Source: an uncultured Patescibacteria group bacterium
GTDB lineage: Bacteria; Patescibacteriota; Patescibacteriia; UBA2591; CALHIP01
Assembly (NCBI GenBank): GCA_938030745.1
Contig: CALHIP010000012.1
Location: forward strand, 1 to 45,690
Reading direction: 5' to 3'
Length of the DNA: 45,690 bases
Position 1 is the stretch's first letter; the number at the start of each line of letters is the position of its first letter. Below are positions 41,669 through 45,690 of the stretch, in pieces. The translations under genes were made by a program, and so were the position numbers. The notes beneath the pieces were generated by a model that was not told the DNA's origin, did no database searches, and saw only the letters and a program-made list of their open reading frames with translations.

Positions 41669-42358
41669 TTATTTTTTATTTTGTCCTTCTTTAATTGCCT
41701 CAACCAATGTTTTCGTAATTATCTCAATAGAGGCAATGGCATCATCATTACCTGGAATAGGATAATCAACTAAATTTGGATTACAATTTACATCAACCAA
41801 ACCTACAGTTTTTATTTTTTTCATTCTTGCTTCTTTAACAGCTGTTTTTTCTTTTCTTAAATCGACAATATAAATTGCCTCAGGAATTTTCTCCAAATTT
41901 TCTATCCCGCCAACCAAACTATTTAATCTATCTAGTTCTTTTTCTAGATTTAGTTTCTCTTTTTTTGGATATTTCTCCCATTCTCCTTTCGCTTTTTCTT
42001 CTTTCATCTTTTTTAATTTTTTTATTAACTCAAAGATAACAGAAAAATTTGTTAAGGTTCCACCAACCCATCTTTCAACAACATATGGCATATTAACCTC
42101 TTGAGCATATTTTTTAATAACCTCTTGAGCAGATGGTTTTGTTCCAACAAATAAAATCTTTCCTCCGTTTGCGACTGTTTCTTTAACAAAATCAGCTGCT
42201 TTTTGAAGACAATCCCTTGTTTTTTCCAAATCGATTAAATAAACGTTATTTCTTATTGAATGAAGGTATGGCTCCATTTTTGGATGGCGTTTGCCAACTT
42301 GATGGCCAAAATAAACCATCGCCTCAAATAATTCTTCGGTTGAAGGAATATACACCAT
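41669..42358 (-). CDS. rpsB: 30S ribosomal protein S2
   Basis: 229 residues. FGHQVGKRHPKMEPYLHSIRNNVYLIDLEKT, FVGTKPSAQEVIKKYA, VERWVGGTLTNF and GLVDVNCNPNLVDYPIPGNDDA are the S2 signatures. It binds the 30S head-platform junction. It is the first gene of the long rpsB-to-rmlC unit. Its consensus promoter ends 11 nt before the ATG, giving a leader of about 5 nt. Confidence 0.97.
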   Translation of the reverse strand: MVYIPSTEELFEAMVYFGHQVGKRHPKMEPYLHSIRNNVYLIDLEKTRDCLQKAADFVKETVANGGKILFVGTKPSAQEVIKKYAQEVNMPYVVERWVGGTLTNFSVIFELIKKLKKMKEEKAKGEWEKYPKKEKLNLEKELDRLNSLVGGIENLEKIPEAIYIVDLRKEKTAVKEARMKKIKTVGLVDVNCNPNLVDYPIPGNDDAIASIEIITKTLVEAIKEGQNKK

Positions 42359-42369
42359 AAGATTGAGTT

Positions 42370-42398
42370 ATTATAACTTAAATTAAAAGACTTGTCAA
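42370..42398 (-). promoter_or_regulatory. Consensus promoter of rpsB
   Basis: TTGACA (42393-42398), 17-nt spacer, TATAAT (42370-42375): an exact sigma70 consensus, the strongest promoter in the window. Confidence 0.8.
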
Positions 42399-42419
42399 AA
42401 AAGGTAAATAGAGTATAAT
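42392..42419 (+). promoter_or_regulatory. Promoter of rpmE-prfA
   Basis: TTGTCA (42392-42397), 16-nt spacer, TATAAT (42414-42419), 8 nt before the rpmE ATG, so leaderless. Its -35 is the same DNA as the rpsB -35, read on the other strand. Confidence 0.7.
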
Positions 42420-42427
42420 AAAAATAT

Positions 42428-42688
42428 ATGGCTAAGAAAAATAAAGAAAAAATTCCATACTATCCTTATCCTGAAGCAAAGATTATCTGTAGTTGTGGTA
42501 ATATAATGAAGGTTGGTTCAACAGTTAAAGAGATGTTTGTTGAAATTTGTTCGAAATGTCATCCTTTCTTTACTGGTGCTCAAAAATTAATTGATACTCA
42601 TGGTCGATTAGAAAGATTCAAAGAAAGATTAGCAAAGAAAATGGAAATAGATGCGAAAAAAAAGAAAAATAAGAAATCATCTGATTAA
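42428..42688 (+). CDS. rpmE: 50S ribosomal protein L31
   Basis: 86 residues. [20 protein letters not shown] and [31 protein letters not shown] define L31 of the zinc-binding type (CxC and CxxC). The C-terminal lysine-rich extension is longer than usual. It precedes prfA, the common bacterial pair, by 7 nt. Confidence 0.95.
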   Translation: MAKKNKEKIPYYPYPEAKIICSCGNIMKVGSTVKEMFVEICSKCHPFFTGAQKLIDTHGRLERFKERLAKKMEIDAKKKKNKKSSD

Positions 42689-42695
42689 TAATCAT

Positions 42696-43577
42696 ATGGA
42701 TGTTGAAGAATTAAAAAATAGATTGAAAGAAATAGAAAAGGATTTCTCTAATCCAGAAATTTTTAATTTTCCAGAAAAGTTAAAAGAACTACAAAAAGAG
42801 TATCATTTGATTAAAAAAGAGTTAGCAAAGGCAAAATCATCCTTTAATGATAAAGAAAACAATAAAAATATAATAATGGAAATTCGAGCTGGAACAGGTG
42901 GTGAAGAAGCAGCTCTTTTCGCTGCTGATTTATTTAGAATGTATTCAAAATTTGCTGAAAAAAAGGGTTGGTCAACTGAATTACTTTCTGCTAGTCGAAC
43001 TGATCTCGGTGGTTTAAAAGAAATTATTTTTAAAATCTCTGGTAAAGATGTTTTAAAAACTTTAAAGAATGAAGCTGGTGTTCATCGCGTCCAAAGAATT
43101 CCAGTTACAGAGAAATCTGGTCGAATTCACACATCTACTGCATCAGTCGCAGTTTTACCAGAAGCAACAGAGACAGAAATTAAAATTAGGCCAGAGGATT
43201 TAAAAATTGAAACTTTTCGCGCCTCATCGAAAGGAGGTCAGAATGTCCAAAAAGTTGAAACAGCAGTAAGAATTACCCATTTACCAACCAATTTGGTTGT
43301 TTCTTGTCAAGAGGAAAGATCGCAAGCACGAAATAAAGAAAAAGCATTAAAAATTTTAATGGCTCGACTTCTTGCTCTCGAGAGAGAAAAAAAAGAAAAA
43401 GAATTAATTGAAACGAGAAGGTCTCAAATAAAAAAAGCTGAAAGGGCAGATAAAATCAGAACTTATAATTTTCCACAGAACCGAGTTACTGATCACCGTC
43501 TTAACAAATCCTGGTATAATCTTTCTGAAATTATGGAAGGAAAATTAGATGAAATTGTTGAAAGTTTCAATCAATAA
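42696..43577 (+). CDS. prfA: Peptide chain release factor 1, short form
   Basis: 293 residues from MDVEELKNRLKEIEKD. An in-frame ATG at 42651 lies inside rpmE and would add non-conserved residues. The decoding tripeptide PVT in QRIPVTEKSGRIHTS is the RF1 type (UAA/UAG). The GGQ loop is RASSKGGQNVQKVETAVRI. About 60 residues shorter than typical RF1, mainly in the N-terminal domain. RTYNFPQNRVTDHRLNKSW closes domain 4. It releases finished polypeptides at stop codons. Several genes here end in UGA, so an RF2 must be encoded elsewhere. Confidence 0.94.
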   Translation: MDVEELKNRLKEIEKDFSNPEIFNFPEKLKELQKEYHLIKKELAKAKSSFNDKENNKNIIMEIRAGTGGEEAALFAADLFRMYSKFAEKKGWSTELLSASRTDLGGLKEIIFKISGKDVLKTLKNEAGVHRVQRIPVTEKSGRIHTSTASVAVLPEATETEIKIRPEDLKIETFRASSKGGQNVQKVETAVRITHLPTNLVVSCQEERSQARNKEKALKILMARLLALEREKKEKELIETRRSQIKKAERADKIRTYNFPQNRVTDHRLNKSWYNLSEIMEGKLDEIVESFNQ

Positions 43578-43731
43578 TTTTTGAGTGAATATATAAAAAG
43601 AGGGATTTTATCTCCCTCTTTTTTTCTTTTACCTCAATAGCTACAGTGACTATGTGGTCACCCACAAACTTTAGCTCCTTGATCCAATCATATGGTTTAC
43701 TTCCTTTGACGATATAATCATTTTTTAAAAG
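43567..43731 (-). pseudogene. Possible coding remnant without a start codon
   Basis: 54 codons open after an upstream TGA with no ATG. The peptide (DYIVKGSKPYDWIKELKF, then DHIVTVAIEV) has the look of folded protein and a more GC-rich codon choice than its neighbours. Its end overlaps the prfA terminator and last codons, so only 43631-43731 is likely once-coding. No family is recognised. It may be the tail of a lost gene. Confidence 0.2.
43595..43625 (+). terminator. Rho-independent terminator after prfA
   Basis: AAAAAGAGGGA (43595-43605) pairs with TCCCTCTTTTT (43613-43623) around a 7-nt loop, with further T residues. It closes the rpmE-prfA operon 17 nt after the stop. Confidence 0.85.
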
Positions 43732-43749
43732 TCAAGTGAAAAGTTTTAA

Positions 43750-44787
43750 TCAATAATAATTAACCAGATTTTTATTAGAAATTAGAGCAATCCAGGTTTT
43801 GCCAGAAAGAAGTTTTATTTCTTCACCATTTTCATTATAGAAACGTGTTCGGCCGGCTTCTTTCAACCATTTTCCCTTGATAACTTGACCATTTTGAAAA
43901 ATTAAAGCTTCTCCTTGACCAGTTAGATTAATTTTTCTTCGACCAATCTCATCAATAATATTTATTTTTGTTATTTGAACAATTAAATTTTTTACTCTTA
44001 ATTCTTGGCCTTCTTTATCTTTAAAAATCCGAGCGTTTTGCCAATATTGATATTCATTATTTTGGAAGTCGTATTGCCATTTTGTTTGATAAAACTGGGA
44101 AAATGTTACTTCGATTTTCTTCGCTGAAATCTTAGCCAAAGGAGATATATCAACTTTCTCACTAAAAAGCCAAGGTTCAAATTCTGCTTTCTGACTAATT
44201 TTTCGATCATTTAAGAACTTCTCAATTGATTCTTTTTTAATATAAAGATTATGAGGAGCTGGTTCATCACTCCGATAAAAATATTTACCCATCCAACTAA
44301 TCTCATCTAGATCAAATAATTGATAAAAACCTTGTTTTAGTTTAAAAAGAACATCATTTGAACCACCAGCATGAATAAAAAGTGATTTATATTCTTCAGC
44401 AATTTCAGCAAAATATGAACGAGCTGAACGAAGAGGTCCTAAATTTTTCGGCAATTCTTCTAAATCAAAAATTCCTAAAAATCTAGTAAAACCGCCTTCA
44501 ACTGGTGCTTCATAAATAATTGAAGCTTTAGCTATTGTTGGCTTCGGAGCGCTGGTTAAATTTTCTAAAACAACTGCAATTGGTAATAAATTTTCTTTCC
44601 CTTTTTCTACTATTGATCCATCTAAAAAACGAGTTGTTTTTTCTTTTTTAACTTCCTGATTAATTATTAACTCTTCATTTTCTAATTTTTCTTTATTGTT
44701 CAAAAAAACTGGTTTCTGCTCTGATCGACAACCGGTAAGTAAAAAAAGAAGAAAAATTGCTAAAATGAAAAGAAAAAATTTTTTCAT
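43750..44787 (-). CDS. DUF3048 (YerB-like) lipoprotein
   Basis: 345 residues. A lipoprotein signal peptide ends in the lipobox LLTGC (Cys near 19). The DUF3048 domain has PIAVVLENLTSAPKPTIAKASIIYEAPVEGG, FTRFLGIF, LGPLRSARSYFAEIA, SLFIHAGGSNDVLF and the C-terminal strand block with GKTWIALI. YerB-type proteins are anchored outside the cytoplasmic membrane and function is not established. It is 5 nt downstream of the L25 gene on the same strand. Confidence 0.88.
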   Translation of the reverse strand: MKKFFLFILAIFLLFLLTGCRSEQKPVFLNNKEKLENEELIINQEVKKEKTTRFLDGSIVEKGKENLLPIAVVLENLTSAPKPTIAKASIIYEAPVEGGFTRFLGIFDLEELPKNLGPLRSARSYFAEIAEEYKSLFIHAGGSNDVLFKLKQGFYQLFDLDEISWMGKYFYRSDEPAPHNLYIKKESIEKFLNDRKISQKAEFEPWLFSEKVDISPLAKISAKKIEVTFSQFYQTKWQYDFQNNEYQYWQNARIFKDKEGQELRVKNLIVQITKINIIDEIGRRKINLTGQGEALIFQNGQVIKGKWLKEAGRTRFYNENGEEIKLLSGKTWIALISNKNLVNYY

Positions 44788-44792
44788 ATCTT

Positions 44793-45413
44793 TTATTCTT
44801 CTTTTTTACTTGATTCTTCTGGCTTAACTTCAGCTGGTTTTTCCTCGATTTTTATTTCTTCTTCAATTTTTGGCGCTGAAATACTAACTACTACATCTTC
44901 TAAATCATGAAGAACTTTAATCTGATGAGGTATTTTAAGATCTTTCACTCTAATTAAATCATTAAATTCTTTTAACGAAGAGAGATCAACCTCTATCTGA
45001 TGGATCAAATCTTTTGGTAAACATTCTATTTTAATTTTTGTTAAATTATAGATAAGAATCCCACCTTTTTCTTTAACAACTGGTGCTTCATTAATAAATT
45101 TTAATTCTACCTCAGCTGTCAATTTCTCTTTTTCTTTGATTTGATAAAAATCAACATGAATAATGTCGTCTTTTATAGGGTCACGTTGGACATCGTGAAT
45201 TAAAACTTTTATTGGTTTTTTATCAACGATTAACTCAATAATAGTCGATTCACCAGCTTCCTGGAAAATTTTTTCAAAACTTTTTCTTTCAATCTCAATA
45301 CTTTCTGAAGGAATGTTATGGCCATAAATGACGGCTGGAATTATACCTTTCTTTCTCAATTTTTTAACTTTTTTACCTAAAATTGTTCTTTTTTTTGCTT
45401 TGAGTTGAAGCAT
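44793..45413 (-). CDS. rplY: 50S ribosomal protein L25/CTC
   Basis: 206 residues, two-domain CTC form. The N-terminal RNA-binding domain has LKAKKRTILGKKVKKLRKKGIIPAVIYGHNI and VDKKPIKVLIHDVQRDPIKDDIIHVDFYQI. The C-terminal beta domain continues with VELKFINEAPVVKEKGGIL and ends in an acidic, Lys/Glu-rich tail. It binds 5S rRNA. It probably shares a transcript with the DUF3048 gene. Confidence 0.95.
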   Translation of the reverse strand: MLQLKAKKRTILGKKVKKLRKKGIIPAVIYGHNIPSESIEIERKSFEKIFQEAGESTIIELIVDKKPIKVLIHDVQRDPIKDDIIHVDFYQIKEKEKLTAEVELKFINEAPVVKEKGGILIYNLTKIKIECLPKDLIHQIEVDLSSLKEFNDLIRVKDLKIPHQIKVLHDLEDVVVSISAPKIEEEIKIEEKPAEVKPEESSKKEE

Positions 45414-45431
45414 AAAAGGCTTAAGTTTTGG

Positions 45432-45690
45432 CTATAAATTTAATTTATAAATCTTTATTTCATTATTCGGCAATTTGTATTGAAGCTCAGAATCAGAAAT
45501 CCATTCTGCTTCAAACCACCACAATGGTTCATCAGTTTCAGCAATAAGGATTTTTTCTTTGGTAAAGAGATTGTAGATATAAAGAGATGATTTTTTACCT
45601 TCTTTTCGATATTTTTCTTTTAATTCTTCTTCGATGTCAGAAAATCCTGTCCATATTTGACCAGGTTGAATTGTTAGATAACCAGTGTTG
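45432..45690 (-). CDS. C-terminal part of an unrecognised protein, start outside window
   Basis: 86 residues up to TAG at 45432-45434. The sequence (GYLTIQPGQIWTGFSD, SSLYIYNLFTKEKILIAE, WWFEAEWISDSELQYKL) has short beta strands with polar turns, reminiscent of beta-propeller blades of the PD40 or WD40 type. This is too little to assign a family. It lies 18 nt upstream of the L25 ATG on the same strand. Confidence 0.55.
   Translation of the reverse strand, partial: NTGYLTIQPGQIWTGFSDIEEELKEKYRKEGKKSSLYIYNLFTKEKILIAETDEPLWWFEAEWISDSELQYKLPNNEIKIYKLNL

Noticed and set aside
42696-43577. Possible UGA recoding, as in some CPR lineages, suggested by RF1 in this window
   Set aside because: Several intact genes, for example the biotinyl-domain gene (17264-17266) and the DUF72 gene (17295-17297), end in UGA followed by clear terminators or convergent genes, so UGA is a stop.
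1-45690. CRISPR arrays, complete insertion sequences, integrases, rRNA genes
   Set aside because: I looked for regularly spaced repeats, transposase-like coding sequence and rRNA cores and found none. The 28-bp and 60-bp repeats occur only as pairs.

Overview
The window is very AT-rich (by eye about 30% GC), gene-dense bacterial chromosome, almost all coding on the minus strand. The small housekeeping proteins (EF-Ts 193 aa, RF1 293 aa, RNA polymerase alpha 257 aa without its C-terminal domain, HrcA 226 aa), the split cell-wall cluster and families such as the cyclic 2,3-diphosphoglycerate synthetase-like GTPase suggest a Candidate Phyla Radiation (Patescibacteria, Parcubacteria-like) bacterium. 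Taxonomy is inferred from gene content only. UGA is used as an ordinary stop, so the code looks standard.

Layout, left to right. (1) 1-2845: a vWA/HExxH protein and an unrecognised partner cut by the edge. (2) 2846-4849: a GC-richer accessory island with gene debris, an HExxH metallopeptidase and a broken XRE regulator, bracketed by about 60-bp imperfect inverted repeats; then tRNA-Gln(UUG). (3) 4963-12890: a surface polysaccharide locus (EamA transporter, three GT2 glycosyltransferases, O-antigen ligase-like protein, Wzx-like flippase) containing a PycTM-like membrane protein and a Trp-rich membrane gene in its own transcription unit. (4) 12900-16724: infA-rpmJ-rpsM-rpsK-rpsD-rpoA-rplQ-rplM-rpsI, running into the flippase. 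(5) 16826-19483: a lone biotinyl-domain protein, a DUF72 protein and cysS. (6) 19480-27120: a heat-shock operon with a perfect CIRCE operator: hrcA-grpE-hsp20-dnaK-membrane protein-DUF523-dnaJ-membrane-anchored DUF8128-like protein. (7) 27140-31440: galE, a zinc-ribbon plus frameshifted receiver-like pair, and a transglutaminase-like plus small-protein operon. (8) 31469-42358: rpsB-cpgS-like-tsf-ricT-gap-mraY-murD-ftsW-murG-murC-rmlC-like, apparently one long transcription unit. (9) 42428-45690: rpmE-prfA, a DUF3048 lipoprotein, L25 and a partial gene.

Expression signals fall into two styles. Many genes have a sigma70-like promoter whose -10 box lies only 6-11 nt before the ATG, with no Shine-Dalgarno, so their transcripts should be leaderless or nearly so (vWA protein, rpsB, rpmE, cysS, DUF72, zinc ribbon). 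A few accessory or unusual genes (10597+, 16826+, 29752-, 31366-) instead have strong AGGAGG sites, and most have their own hairpins. At 10.55 kb and 42.39 kb divergent promoters share one -35 hexamer on opposite strands; at 16.77 kb two -35 boxes form a perfect palindrome.

The best candidates for something undescribed are the inverted-repeat-bracketed XRE/HExxH module, the transglutaminase-like operon with a 5'-terminal hairpin, the direct-repeat-flanked insertion between the flippase and a glycosyltransferase, and two genes needing one extra A in a poly(A) run to restore their frame.
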